The position numbers and the translations under genes were made by a program. Under the pieces are notes generated by a model that made no database searches, had not been told where the DNA came from, and saw only the letters and a program-made list of their open reading frames with translations. A DNA stretch of 64,000 nt. Origin: Halisarca cf. caerulea. Taxonomy: Eukaryota; Porifera; Demospongiae; Chondrillida; Halisarcidae. Each line of letters opens with the position of its first letter. The stretch's first letter is position 1. Location of the stretch: the NCBI GenBank assembly GCA_963170055.1, contig CAUJGJ010000288.1, forward strand, positions 22,001-86,000. The letters run 5' to 3'. Of the stretch, positions 1 to 9,954 are shown piece by piece.

Positions 1-30
1 TTACGATTTTTGCTAATTTGTGTCTGTTAG

Positions 31-198
31 CTGGAGAACAGCCAATCTCTTAGAGAATGTGTCAAAAGATTGTGGAGAGAAGAAAGATGGAGTGTTTTTC
101 ACAAAGGTCTGTCTGCTCGCATTATGCAAAATGCCCCAACAAGTGCTATCATGATTATCGGGTATGAGACCGTTAAGAGACTCAGCATCAAGTCCTAG
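31..198 (+). CDS. SLC25A44: SLC25A44-like mitochondrial carrier, last exon (partial)
   Basis: An intron ending in a TAG acceptor stops at base 30. The following 56-codon frame runs to TAG at 196-198. It encodes the end of a mitochondrial carrier third repeat: a charged helix (ECVKRLWREE), then KGLSARIMQNAP and IIGYETVKRLSIKS at the C-terminus. The GLSAR-P-GYE-K-LS pattern is what the branched-chain amino-acid carrier SLC25A44 has at its C-terminus, and that family sits in the inner mitochondrial membrane. The rest of the gene lies left of the window. The family (mitochondrial carrier) is firm; the subfamily rests on only 55 residues. The gene converges on the minus-strand TLNRD1 gene. Confidence 0.75.
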   Translation: MENSQSLRECVKRLWREERWSVFHKGLSARIMQNAPTSAIMIIGYETVKRLSIKS

Positions 199-301
199 AG
201 CTAGCCATTTACTATTCTCAAGTTTTATTGTGGAAAATGGTATATTCTTATAATTTCATATTATTTATTTATTGATGTACTATAAAATTTAAAACTATTG
301 C

Positions 302-361
<60 letters not shown>

Positions 362-612
362 GCAATAGTTTTAAATTATTAAGTTTTAATATATATTAAT
401 TTATATGTATAATTTAATAATTATCAACTTGTGAAATGTACATCATAGTGATTGAGGGCATAATAACACCAACATGGACATGAAGTGGGAGTTTGCTTTA
501 GTTGAAGGGTGTGACAATACAGTTGAGGGGTGTGGCTATGCAGTTGGGTGGGACAGTGAATGCAGTTGAGGGGCATGGACAGAATGACTGTTCATTGCAT
601 CACATGAAGCCT
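199..612. other. Convergent intergenic region
   Basis: This is the gap between the 3' ends of the carrier gene and TLNRD1. It is AT-rich, holds the palindrome described separately, and near 500-580 has four loose repeats built on the words cagttgagggg and gtgtgg. I see no further coding sequence. Confidence 0.6.
286..377. repeat. AT-rich perfect palindrome with (TA)n core
   Basis: The left arm reads aatttaaaactattgcta and the right arm is its exact reverse complement, ending at 377. Between them is an uninterrupted TA dinucleotide run of about 50 bases. The 92-bp whole can fold into one hairpin or cruciform. It may be a small fold-back element or a palindromic AT-rich repeat of the kind linked to chromosome instability. 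Confidence 0.9.
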
Positions 613-1689
613 TTATTTAGGGCTTTGGGATCGTCTAGAGGGAAGTGGTGTGTGTTCTTGAACAGATTTCTGCAGTAATGAAGATGCATCAACAATAGCC
701 TTACTGCACATGTGCCAGCGCTGCCACAGACTGTCATTCATAAACCGTGGCTGCTCTAAAAGTATTCTTGTCGAAGAGAAGAGCTGGACAGTTGCTGAAA
801 CAACAGCCATTGAGCTGCCCAAGATAGCAGTCTGTGCTTCTTGAGCGTCTTCAGATAGAATGGCTGCTTTGCCTCTGAAGTCTGGAAGTTGAGAGAACTC
901 AACTGTAGCTCTTACAGCTTCCACCATGGGGCGGGCAAAAAGAGCACACCTTTGTTGATCAATAGAAGAGCGAGATTTAGTGAAAGATTTTAGTGATGCT
1001 AAGAACGGCGCTGTAGTTCCTTGAATTGATTTGGAGCAATTCTGAAACATCTCTCTGTCTGCCACACTGAGATCTTTAAATTCTGATGCCTTCTTGCATC
1101 CGTCTTTCAAAACCGTCAAACTGTCCGCAACAGTCGAGGAAATCTTCAGTATTAATTGAGTCTCCATAGACGAAGCTTTCTCCTTTTCAAATTTCCGACA
1201 AGCAACAGAAATGGCGAATTTTGACATTTCGAATGAATATCGATCGGTTACACCTGGCAAGGCGGGCTGTGAGTGAGGGTCTTTGACAGCTGTTATGTAG
1301 GCAAATTGCGCTGCATTCTCCGTTAGAGCGACGACTTCTTCAGTCAAGAGACGCACGCCTTCCCCAATGCCCTGCAAGTATCTCTCTTTCAGGTTGTCCT
1401 CTAAGTTCTTCACTGATAACACAATTCCTTTCGTCGTACCAATGATTCTCTCTCTAACAGCCGTGGATCTACCGTCTGCTTTGAAAAGGGGCTCCAATAC
1501 TGCAGGTTTAGTAGAGGTTTGCAAAAGAAGAACTTCCGCAACCAGATCAATCTCTTCTTCCGATTCAGAGCAAATTTTAATAACTTTGGCTTGCGTGTAT
1601 CCGTCGCTCATAGCCGATCTGTCCCGCAGCAATGAATTGAGGGAACTCAATGAACTTTGAGATCCTGAAAATATCTTGGCTACGTTCAT
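613..1689 (-). CDS. TLNRD1: Talin rod domain-containing protein 1 (TLNRD1/MESDC1), single exon
   Basis: The frame is uninterrupted, 358 aa, close to the roughly 362 aa of the vertebrate protein, which is also encoded by one exon. Diagnostic blocks are VVALTENAAQFAYITAVKDP followed by a QPALPGVTDRYS block (about residues 119-152), and later RCALFARPMVEAV and EAQTAILGSSMAVVSATVQL. The family folds as talin R7/R8-like helical bundles, a four-helix bundle inserted in a five-helix one, and it dimerises and bundles F-actin. The ATG at 1689 is chosen because an in-frame TAA lies 11 codons upstream (1720-1722). The N-terminal 27 residues are Ser-rich and probably disordered, and the C-terminal tail is basic and Ser/Pro-rich. 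The stop codon overlaps a possible AATAAA polyadenylation signal. It is divergent from ISOC2. Confidence 0.92.
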   Translation of the reverse strand: MNVAKIFSGSQSSLSSLNSLLRDRSAMSDGYTQAKVIKICSESEEEIDLVAEVLLLQTSTKPAVLEPLFKADGRSTAVRERIIGTTKGIVLSVKNLEDNLKERYLQGIGEGVRLLTEEVVALTENAAQFAYITAVKDPHSQPALPGVTDRYSFEMSKFAISVACRKFEKEKASSMETQLILKISSTVADSLTVLKDGCKKASEFKDLSVADREMFQNCSKSIQGTTAPFLASLKSFTKSRSSIDQQRCALFARPMVEAVRATVEFSQLPDFRGKAAILSEDAQEAQTAILGSSMAVVSATVQLFSSTRILLEQPRFMNDSLWQRWHMCSKAIVDASSLLQKSVQEHTPLPSRRSQSPK

Positions 1690-1938
1690 CTGGTCCGGAC
1701 GCCGCTTGGAGGGATGAAATTATCTTATCTCTACGTGGCAGCAGATCGTGGAAACAATGCAAATTTCCCTGTGCCGTTGTAGTTAGGCGTTCCAAAGCGT
1801 ATTATAGTGAACGGCTCATATGTTGAACCTGCTCAATTCCACCTCTCAGCACCGAGTGTTCAGGGAGGAACCAGAAGAACGGACTCGTTGACCCATTAAG
1901 TGAATTCATAGGCAAACGTAGCTATTTATAGCAACAAA
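1690..1938. promoter_or_regulatory. Putative bidirectional promoter, TLNRD1 / ISOC2
   Basis: Only 249 bp separate the TLNRD1 start codon (minus strand) from the ISOC2 start codon (plus strand), and no other gene lies between. Any core promoters for the two genes must lie in or very near this interval. No clear TATA box is visible. The call is by position, not by a recognised motif. Confidence 0.5.
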
Positions 1939-4513
1939 ATGGCGTTAGTAAAATCACTTGGACGTCTTGCAAGTACCCGTTCCCTTGTTTTTGTCTGTGA
2001 CATGCAAGAGAAGTTCAAGCCAAGTATTAGATATTTTCCGGAGATATCAGTTGTAGCGAACAGAATCGTAAGTATTGGTTTTGTAATGTAAAATACAGGA
2101 TAACTGTGGACCTTACCCTAGGTCTATGCAGGACACTATAATATGGTGTCTTGTTTATCTGTGGTTGTACCAGAGATGAACAGCGACAGATACTTCGAAG
2201 GAAATTAATCATTGTTAGAACTTTTCTACGTGGAGTTCTGTGTAGCACAGTCGAGGACGGTAGTGCATCTCCGAGCATCATCAAGGATAGCTGTCAATAG
2301 ACAATTAATTAGTTGATTAATATGTCCTAATTGATTAACTCCCCCAAGATACTTTTAGTGTCTATGCTTTCAGCCTGGGTTTGGGGCTGAGGCTATTATG
2401 CTAAATTTTCGACCTAATAGTCTATTCCGTTGTGCTCAAGATTTCATCCTATTATGCTGTTAATTATTCCAATTATTCCATGATGTTAAGACAGGATACC
2501 CCTTCAGCCCCTTGGCTGGTCTTCCAGGGGGTCCTGTGGTCCCCTTCAGCCTTTGGCTGGTCTTCCAGGGGGTCCTGTAGTCCCCTTCAGCCCTTGGCTG
2601 GTCTTCCAGGGGGCCCTGTGGTCCCCTTCAGCCCTTGGCTGGTCTTCCAGGGGGTCCTGTGATCACATACATGGCAAATTTATACACACAAACAACAAAC
2701 AAACAATCAAATGTAACAATTATGTTCAATCATATGCATTCTCACTGAATAATTTTCTACTGCAATACAACTTGAAGTTAAATTGTGAAAACTTTTGATT
2801 AAAATCATGAAGTTGCAAAACACCAGTATAAGTACATGTGAGACACCTTAATGTTAGTGTTTCAAATTCAATGGAAAACTGTATAATGGTGCCACTGTGT
2901 TAGGGTTGGTGAAGGGATCATGTGATTCAACAGTAATTCTTGTATTCTGTTTGTTCTGGAATTATGCTCCCTTGGTTTAAAGACCTATTATTCTGGAAAC
3001 TATGCCAGCATATAGCCTCAGCCCTACATGGGTTTCAGTAGTCCCGCGTAGCCAGACCCATGCTCGCCCGGTGACGTCAGTCCCCGAAAATGGCCGAGCG
3101 AGATTGGGTCTGAGCTACGCTGGACTAGGGTTTCAGCATTGTTATTGGGGTTTGCATTAATATAGATCCTAGCTCATGGATGGGTACATCTGTGGTGATG
3201 GTTGCTGTGTTCATACCAAGTGATAGTGGCTTTAGGGATGGGTGATAGGGGTGGCTTTAGGGATGGGTGATAGGGGTGGTTTTGGGGATGGGTGATATTG
3301 GTGGTTTTAGGGATGGGTGATAGGGGTGGTTTTGGGGATGGGTGATAGGGGTGGTTTTAGGGATGGGTGATATTGGTGGTTTTGGGGATGGGTGATATTG
3401 GTGGTTTTGGGGATGGGTGATAGGGGTGGTTTTAGGGATGGGTGATATTGGTGGTTTTGGGGATGGGTGATATTGGTGGTTTTGGGGATGGGTGATAGGG
3501 GTGGTTTTAGGGATGGGTGATAGTGGTGGTTTTAGGGATGGGTGATATTGGTGGTTTTAGGGATGGGTGATATTGGTGGTTTTAGGGATGGGTGATAGTG
3601 GTGGTTTTAGGGATGGGTGATAGGGGTGGTTTTAGGGATGGGTGATAGTGGTGGTTTTGTCAGTTGTGATCATCGGCCAACAAGGTACCAAGATTATGAT
3701 GATAATTGTACCAAAACAGAATCTTGCATAAAATACATCCTCCAATTTGAGAATTGCTTACTAAATAGTAATATTTGAATTGTAAAGATGCAACAAACAA
3801 TCTTATATGCCCCAATTATCCAGATAATTAACTTCACTATTACCAATGTGTCCGCAGAGTGGGCAAGAGATTATTACCACAACACTGAATTTATTGTCCT
3901 ACCCTGTTGTGCATCCCTACAGGTTAAAGCAGGGAACATTCTTGATATACCGGTAATAGTCACTGAGCAGTACCCTAAAGGCCTTGGAAGTACTGTGCCT
4001 GAAATAGATGTGTCAAACGCTAAAGTTTTTCCAAAGACAAAGTTTTCAATGGTCATCCCAGAGGTAGAAGATATTCTGAAGGGTCATCCGGATAGGAAGT
4101 CTGTGATATTAGTTGGAATAGAGGTAGTGTTCCCTTTGGCAAACTACATATCATTCTCTTCCATTCAGTGTGTCTTCTCCCCTTTTAGGCACAAGTGTGC
4201 ATACAGCAAACCACACTAGACTTGCTTGAGAAGGGCTATGATGTTCATGTGTTGGCTGATGGTGTCTCCTCACGGACACAAGTTGACAGGCTGTTTGCTA
4301 TTGAGGTATGTGCCTCTTTCAGGAGAATTGGCTTCATTTGTGATTATGTTACATTGTCTTATCCAGAGGTTACGAGGATGCGGTGCTTTCATCACCACAA
4401 GTGAAGCAGCTCTTTTTGAGCTGATGGGAGATTCCAAGCACCCCAAATTTAAAGAGATCCAAAATCTGGTCAAGACGTCGGCCCCCGATTCCGGATTGCT
4501 GACCAAGTTGTAA
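1939..4513 (+). CDS. ISOC2: Isochorismatase domain-containing protein 2 (ISOC2), 4 exons
   Basis: Exons 1939-2067, 3923-4123, 4189-4305 and 4367-4513 join with every junction in phase 0 and GT-AG ends. The product is 197 aa, against about 205 in vertebrates. It is a cysteine-hydrolase-fold protein with the usual triad: Asp21 in [10 protein letters not shown], Lys81 in FPKTKFSM, and Cys114 in [16 protein letters not shown]. Other family blocks are [17 protein letters not shown] and the C-terminal [12 protein letters not shown] followed by PDSGLL. ISOC2 is a poorly characterised hydrolase; the first 15 residues (basic, Ser/Thr, no acidic residue) would suit a mitochondrial presequence, as reported for the mammalian protein. 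Intron 1 (2068-3922) is by far the largest and carries two minisatellites and a small MITE. The gene is divergent from TLNRD1 and upstream of CDC42SE on the same strand. Confidence 0.95.
2499..2662 (+). repeat. 41-bp minisatellite, four copies, ISOC2 intron 1
   Basis: There are four head-to-tail units of 41 bp (the first is 42) starting with ccccttcagcccttggctgg and containing tcttccagggggtcctgtg. Copies differ at only a few positions. The unit has complementary words (agggg and cccct) that could pair across the unit boundary. Confidence 0.92.
3041..3125. mobile_element. 85-bp TA-flanked MITE in ISOC2 intron 1
   Basis: The ends are inverted repeats: gtcccgcgtagccagaccca on the left and tgggtctgagctacgctgga followed by c on the right (about 18 of 20 match). 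Each end abuts a TA dinucleotide (3039-3040 and 3126-3127), as expected for Tc1/mariner-type target duplication. The interior holds a perfect CRE palindrome, tgacgtca, at 3072-3079. There is no coding capacity. Confidence 0.65.
3226..3658 (+). repeat. 25-bp G-rich minisatellite, about 17 copies, ISOC2 intron 1
   Basis: The units read gtggttttagggatgggtga plus a variable tail (tattg, taggg or tagtg). G-runs of three to four recur every few bases on the transcribed sense strand, so the array satisfies the G-quadruplex pattern many times. Tail variants alternate along the array. Confidence 0.95.
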
Positions 4514-4828
4514 TTCTGCTTCCGAGTAGTATAAATGGGAAGCAAAACTGGAATTTTGCTGTAACGGTATCGCGTGTGTGAAATACGGATATTGTAAAAT
4601 CTTCCGGATTTCTGCAGGTGACATTTGGAAGGTATCAAATTTTCCTCCTGAAACGTTCAAGTCGTTTGGATTTAGTGCTCGAACTTTTCCTAAGGTACCT
4701 TAGTCTACAACAGAGGCGATCAGTACTGTTCTAGTGATCGCAAACCTTTGGCAAGTAGATGAACCTGTAGGTGTTCATAGGCGAAAGACTTGCGTTATCT
4801 TTGATATCAACGGGATCATTTCATCAAT
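4514..4828 (+). other. ISOC2 to CDC42SE spacer
   Basis: These 315 bp lie between the ISOC2 stop and the CDC42SE start. They must hold the ISOC2 3' UTR and the CDC42SE promoter and 5' UTR. I see no canonical AATAAA and no clear TATA box near the CDC42SE start. Confidence 0.5.
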
Positions 4829-7800
4829 ATGGGGGACTCTTGGTCGTGCTTATCTTGTATTGGCGCCGAAGAACCACCAGTAAGGAAACGTAGTGACAGT
4901 TTTGTTGTAACAATTGTCTCATTGGTCGAAGGTCGAAATTTTTGATTTTTGTCTGTCTTGTGAAGTATTTCATTTGTAGAAGTGTAGTGTTGTAAAATGT
5001 TTATATGGCATATAGGCTGGCTGTGAGCAAGTACCTCAACTCAATTTGTCGTGTGTCTTAGTCTATACATAGATATTTATGTCTATGGTTCAATGGTTTT
5101 GTGAGAATTTTGTGGGCATACTTTGTTCCGTAACGGACTTTCTTTCGGAGAATTGTACTTTTAAAACTCCATTTATTGTTATGTCGCTGTGGTGTGAAGT
5201 GATGTTAGGTTAGCAACAGAGCTCTTCTTGTTTTCTGTGGAGTCCATTTTCTTTGATAGTGTATTTTTAGTAACACATTCACGACCTTATTTGGTGAATC
5301 TATGTCATTGGTCGAATTCCATTGTTTTAATCTCATTATTCCACACCAAAGACCTCCACATCAGGCAAACATGGCCATGTTGCATCGACTCAGACATACA
5401 GGAACAGTAACTCGGATCAAAATGTATTACAATCTGTGAACTATTTGAATTGTTATGGGTGTTTGCTCATCTCAATTGCTATGACTGGAATGTACTAATC
5501 TATTGTTCAATTATTGTCTGTCATTAATGAGAGAAATTATCCTTGTATATTATTGGTATGTTTTCATATCTGTATTAAGTTTAGTGATATTTGATGCCTC
5601 TTAAGTAATATGTGCTCTCTCTCATTCCATTCCCCACTTATGGCATGAAGTGGGCAATGCATTGCCTCTTGTATGAGAACAGTACTGTGATTTGTTTTGT
5701 GTTCTCCGCAGCCTAGAAGAAGGATAGTTGACAAGAGTATGATTGGATTACCTTCAAATTTTCAAGTTAGTTTTTGAGACTGCTTGGCAGGGGTCTCTGC
5801 TGGTTTCACAAATTTTACTTATTCTTGCCTCTATAGCACACAGGGCACATTGGATCAAGTGACTTTGGATCAGCAGATGTGAGACAATGCAGTAGTTTAC
5901 TGCTGGGCATACACATGCAGCTTTAGACTAGTGTGTCTAACCCCATTGAGTGTGTGTTCTCTCTACATTGAGTGTGTGTTCTCTCCACATTGAGTGTGTG
6001 TTCTCTCCACATTGAGTGTGTGTTCTCTCTACATTGAGTGTGTGTTCTCTCTACATTGAGTGTGTGTTCTTTCCACATGTAGTGTGTGTTCTCTCTACAT
6101 TGAGTGTGTGTTCTCTCTACATTGAGTGGTGTGTTCTCTGTACATTGAGTGGTGTGTTCTCTCTATATTAAGTGATGTGTTCTCTGTACATTGAGTGGTG
6201 TATTCTCTCTACATTGAGTGTGTGTTCTCTCCACATTGAGTGGTGTGTTCTCTCTATATTAAGTGATGTGTTCTCTGTACATTGAGTGGTGTATTCTCTC
6301 TACATTGAGTGTGTGTTCTCTCCACATTGAGTGGTGTGTTCTCTCTATATTAAGTGATGTGTTCTCTGTACATTGAGTGGTGTATTCTCTCCACATTGAG
6401 TGTGTGTTCTCTGTACATTGAGTGGTGTATTCTCTACATTGAGTGATGTGTTCTCTCTATATTGAGTGATGTATTCTCTCTACATTGAGTGGTGTATTCT
6501 CTCTACATCGAGTGGTGTGTTCTCTCTCTACATTGAGTGGTGTGTTCTCTGTACATTGAGTGGTGTGTTCTCTCTATATTAAGTGATGTGTTCTCTGTAC
6601 ATTGAGTGGTGTATTCTCTCTACATTGAGTGTGTGTTCTCTCCACATTGAGTGGTGTGTTCTCTCTATATTAAGTGATGTGTTCTCTGTACATTGAGTGG
6701 TGTATTCTCTCCACATTGAGTGTGTGTTCTCTGTACATTGAGTGGTGTATTCTCTACATTGAGTGATGTGTTCTCTCTATATTGAGTGATGTATTCTCTC
6801 TACATTGAGTGGTGTATTCTCTCTACATCGAGTGGTGTGTTCTCTCTCCACATTGAGTGGTGTGTTCTCTCTACATTGAGTGTGTGTTCTCTCCACATTG
6901 AGTGTGTGTTCTCTGTACATTGAGTGATGTGTTCTCTGTACATTGAGTGATGTGTTCTCTCTACATTGAGTGTGTGTTCTCTCTGCATTGAGTGGTGTGT
7001 TCTCTCTACATTGAGTGTGTGTTCTCTCCACATTGAGTGTGTGTTCTCTCTGCATTGAGTGGTGTGTTCTCTCTACATTGAGTGTGTGCTCTCTGTACAT
7101 TGAGCGGTGTGTTCTCTCTACATTGAGTGTGTGTTCTTTCCACATGTAGTGTGTGTTCTCTCTACATTGAGTGTGTGTTCTCTACATTGAGTGGTGTGTT
7201 CTCTGTACATTGAGTGGTGTATTCTCTCTACATTGAGTGGTGTGTTCTCTCTCCACATTGAGTAGTGTGTTCTCTCCACATTAAGTGATGTGTTCTCTCT
7301 ATATTGAGTGATGTGTTCTCTGTACATTGAGTGGTGTATTCTCTCTACATTGAGTGTGTGTTCTCTCTACATTGAGTGTGTGTTCTCTCCACATTGAGTG
7401 TGTGTTCTCTCCACATTGAGTGTGTGTTCTCTCTACAGTGATTGTGTGTTCTCTCTACATTGAGTGGTGTGTTCTCTCCACATTGAGTGGTGTGTTCTCT
7501 CTACATTGAGTGGCGTGTTCTCTCTACATTGGGTGATGTGTTCTCTCTCTATGTCTTGCCACTTCTCTTGGAGTGTCAGGTGATAAGGAGGTTCCTGTTA
7601 ACGAAAGGTTAACTAAAAACCTTTTGTATGGGGTTGGAATTCCATTGTCTGTCCAGCAAGGTGCTGTAGAGCGTCTGCTGGTAGCCATTTTGTACAATAG
7701 CCCGCCTCTCACCATGGAAATTATGAACAGGTGAAATCCTCTAAATGTAGTGCCACAAATATTTTTGTGTTGAGCAGCAACTTTGTTGGTGTGTAGTGGG

Positions 7801-8195
7801 TTTCATGGCGAAGGTTAGCACATCTAATGACATAATATTGCTATCCATTTTGTTGTATTTTCTGTGTATTATTGTCTGGATAGTGGTCTGTCGATGGCTA
7901 TGTAGTCTTGTAATGTGAGTCTCTTTGTTTATGCATTCATAATGTGTGCATGTATGTGTGTATAAAATGTCTTGCATATCTTTTACTTTTGTTGTTATTT
8001 GTATTACTAATTTTGTATTCAGACAAACTCAATACAAAATCAGATGGAGTCAAAAGGTGGCTACGGCGGCAGCTCAGGAGTACCTAAAGAATTAACGCCT
8101 AAGGGCATTGATGTAGGGGTGAGTTTACTGTTCTTAAAATGTGTTTGAATCTACCTCTTAATATTCTTATCCTTCTCTTTCAGGGTCCGTCATAG
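4829..8195 (+). CDS. CDC42SE2: CDC42 small effector (CDC42SE/SPEC), 5 exons
   Basis: Exons are 4829-4879, 5712-5765, 5837-5878, 8023-8118 and 8184-8195. All junctions are phase 0 with GT-AG introns. The 84-aa product is the same length as vertebrate CDC42SE2. Features in order: an N-terminal membrane-targeting segment MGDSWSCLSC with Cys7 and Cys10 as likely palmitoylation sites, a basic PRRR stretch (18-21), a CRIB motif at residues 28-41 (I-G-L-P-S-N-F-Q-H-T-G-H-I-G), and a tail with NSIQNQMESKGGYGG. The family binds GTP-loaded Cdc42 at the plasma membrane and tunes actin and immune-cell signalling. Assignment to SE2 rather than SE1 is by length and tail and is not firm. Intron 3 holds a 1.6-kb minisatellite. 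An inverted damaged copy of exons 2-3 lies at 19.2-19.4 kb. Confidence 0.93.
5943..7545 (+). repeat. 22/23-bp minisatellite in CDC42SE intron 3
   Basis: About 70 head-to-tail units are built from gagtgtgtgttctctctaca plus tt or gagtggtgtgttctctctac plus att. Unit types alternate in a repeated order (for example the block around tctctatattaagtgatg recurs near 6165, 6260, 6345, 6575 and 6665), so there is a second-level repeat of several units. The same family occurs in reverse orientation at 17.55-18.0 and 18.44-19.13 kb. Open frames inside are by-products. Confidence 0.96.
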
Positions 8196-8385
8196 AATGT
8201 GTCTTCAGCATGATTACATAGTAAATATTGTTATTGGAAGAACATTGTTTGTTAATGTTCTCCTAAATATGCCTTAAATCATTGTGTGGATTGTATTCTA
8301 TTGTAAACTAAACAGAGAGAACTTGTATCTAGAATCTTTTAATTTTTCAGCATTGACCTGTGATGTGTCATGACTGGTATAATAC

Positions 8386-8410
8386 ATCACGTGCTTCCGA
8401 ATCACGTGCT
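8386..8410 (+). promoter_or_regulatory. Tandem E-boxes upstream of enolase
   Basis: The decamer atcacgtgct occurs twice, at 8386-8395 and 8401-8410, exactly 15 bp apart and ending 23 bp before the enolase ATG. Each contains CACGTG, the core bound by bHLH factors such as USF, MYC and TFE/MITF in animals. Binding is inferred only from the motif. Confidence 0.5.
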
Positions 8411-8433
8411 CATTAGACTTTGAACGTCAAAAG

Positions 8434-9744
8434 ATGTCTGGTCTGAGTAAAGTGCACGCAAGAGAGATCTTTGACAGTCGCGGCAACCCCACCGTTGAAG
8501 TCGAAGTTACGACATCAAAGGGAACCTTTCGCGCTGCCGTTCCTTCCGGAGCGTCAACTGGTGTCTACGAAGCGCTCGAATTGAGAGACAAAGATCCAAA
8601 AAGGTTTCTAGGCAAGGGTGTTTTGAAGGCTGTGGAGAACATAAACTCTATCATGGGACCCGAGCTGGTTAAACTTAATGTTGACGTAACTAAGCAGGGA
8701 GACGTTGATAAAGTACTGTTGGATTTGGATGGGACAGAAAATAAGACGAAACTAGGAGCCAATGCTATACTCGGCGTGTCTCTGGCTATTTGTAAAGCGG
8801 GAGCGGCTCACAAGGGTGTCCCGTTGTATCGGCACATATCGGATCTCTCTGGAAACAAACAAGTTGTTCTTCCAGTACCTGCCTTCAATGTCATCAATGG
8901 AGGGACCCACGCTGGAAACAAACTGGCCATGCAGGAGTTCATGATTTTGCCAACAGGAGCGGGAACCTTCAGTGAAGCAATGAGAATGGGTTGTGAAGTC
9001 TATCAAACTCTAAAGAAAGTCATTAAAGACAAATATGGTCAGGATGCCACCAATGTAGGTGACGAAGGTGGTTTTGCTCCAAACATCCAGGATAACAAGG
9101 AGGGGTTGGAGCTCCTTACAGTTGCTATTGAGAAAGCTGGCTATACTGGAAAGATATCTCTTGCTATGGATTGTGCTGCATCTGAGTTTTACAAGGACGG
9201 CATGTATGACCTGGATTTCAAGAACCCAGCTTCTGATAAGTCACAGTGGTTGACTGGCCAGCAGTTGGCCGATCTGTACTCGAGTTTTGTTGAATCCTAT
9301 CCCATTGTATCAATTGAGGATGGATTTGACCAGGATGACTGGGATTCCTGGGTACAGTTCACACAGAAGTTCTCCAAAATCCAAGTCTTGGGTGATGACT
9401 TAACTGTCACAAACGCAAAACGTATCCAGAAAGCTATTTCAAGTGGTGCTTGTAATGCCCTTTTACTCAAGGTAAACCAAATAGGATCGGTGAGTGAAGC
9501 CATTGAGTCCTGCAAGCTAGCCCAGTCTAGTGGTTGGGGTGTCATGGTCAGCCATCGTAGTGGAGAAACTGAGGACACGTTTATTGCAGATCTTGTTGTA
9601 GGACTTGCCACAGGGCAGATCAAGACAGGAGCACCTTGTAGGTCTGAACGTCTTGCTAAGTACAACCAACTCCTCAGGATCGAGGAAGAGCTCGGAGATA
9701 AAGCTGTGTTTGCTGGAGCCAAGTTCAGACACCCTTTAAAGTGA
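8434..9744 (+). CDS. ENO: Enolase (2-phosphoglycerate dehydratase), single exon
   Basis: The intact 436-aa frame is the normal animal enolase length, with no intron in the coding part. It interconverts 2-phosphoglycerate and phosphoenolpyruvate in glycolysis, in the cytosol, as a Mg-dependent dimer. Expected active-site residues are present: Ser41 (PSGAST loop), His159, Glu168, Glu211 (GDEGG), metal ligands Asp246, Glu295 and Asp321, base Lys346 in the signature [14 protein letters not shown], His374 (SHRSGETED) and Lys397. The ATG at 8434 begins [20 protein letters not shown], the standard start. One oddity is Gly297 in [11 protein letters not shown], where Pro is nearly universal. Absence of introns may reflect an ancient retrocopy or lineage intron loss. 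It lies 238 bp after the CDC42SE stop. Confidence 0.99.
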   Translation: MSGLSKVHAREIFDSRGNPTVEVEVTTSKGTFRAAVPSGASTGVYEALELRDKDPKRFLGKGVLKAVENINSIMGPELVKLNVDVTKQGDVDKVLLDLDGTENKTKLGANAILGVSLAICKAGAAHKGVPLYRHISDLSGNKQVVLPVPAFNVINGGTHAGNKLAMQEFMILPTGAGTFSEAMRMGCEVYQTLKKVIKDKYGQDATNVGDEGGFAPNIQDNKEGLELLTVAIEKAGYTGKISLAMDCAASEFYKDGMYDLDFKNPASDKSQWLTGQQLADLYSSFVESYPIVSIEDGFDQDDWDSWVQFTQKFSKIQVLGDDLTVTNAKRIQKAISSGACNALLLKVNQIGSVSEAIESCKLAQSSGWGVMVSHRSGETEDTFIADLVVGLATGQIKTGAPCRSERLAKYNQLLRIEEELGDKAVFAGAKFRHPLK

Positions 9745-9762
9745 AAACATCAGCTCTTCTAT

Positions 9763-9935
9763 ATATAGCAGCTCCAGGCTTCAATGTTGTAATCTCTGAC
9801 TTAGTACATTGTGTATTAGATTAGTGTGTAATGATAGTAATTATTATATCTGAAGTTACTATCATCAATCAATTAAGTTTGTCTAACGTACAATTTCTGA
9901 GTACAGTAGTACATGTAGTTTCACAGTCTAGTGAC
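9763..9935 (+). repeat. Duplicated enolase 3' flank, copy 1
   Basis: These 173 bp begin atatagcagctccaggcttc just after the enolase stop and recur almost unchanged at 11001-11180 in the same orientation. Here the segment is presumably the enolase 3' UTR. It holds no AATAAA. Confidence 0.9.
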
Positions 9936-9954
9936 CTAATAAGTGATTCATTTG

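Noticed and set aside
3788..4219. 143-aa frame taken as an independent gene
   Set aside because: Its central part is ISOC2 exon 2; both ends run into introns. The spliced ISOC2 model explains it.
6777..7327. Minus-strand frames with REHTLNVERTH-type repeats
   Set aside because: They fall wholly inside the CDC42SE intron 3 minisatellite, frames change with unit length (22 or 23 bp), and no start or splice context is credible.
8565..9732. Antisense and off-frame ORFs over enolase (65-141 aa)
   Set aside because: They are shadows of a strongly conserved coding frame.
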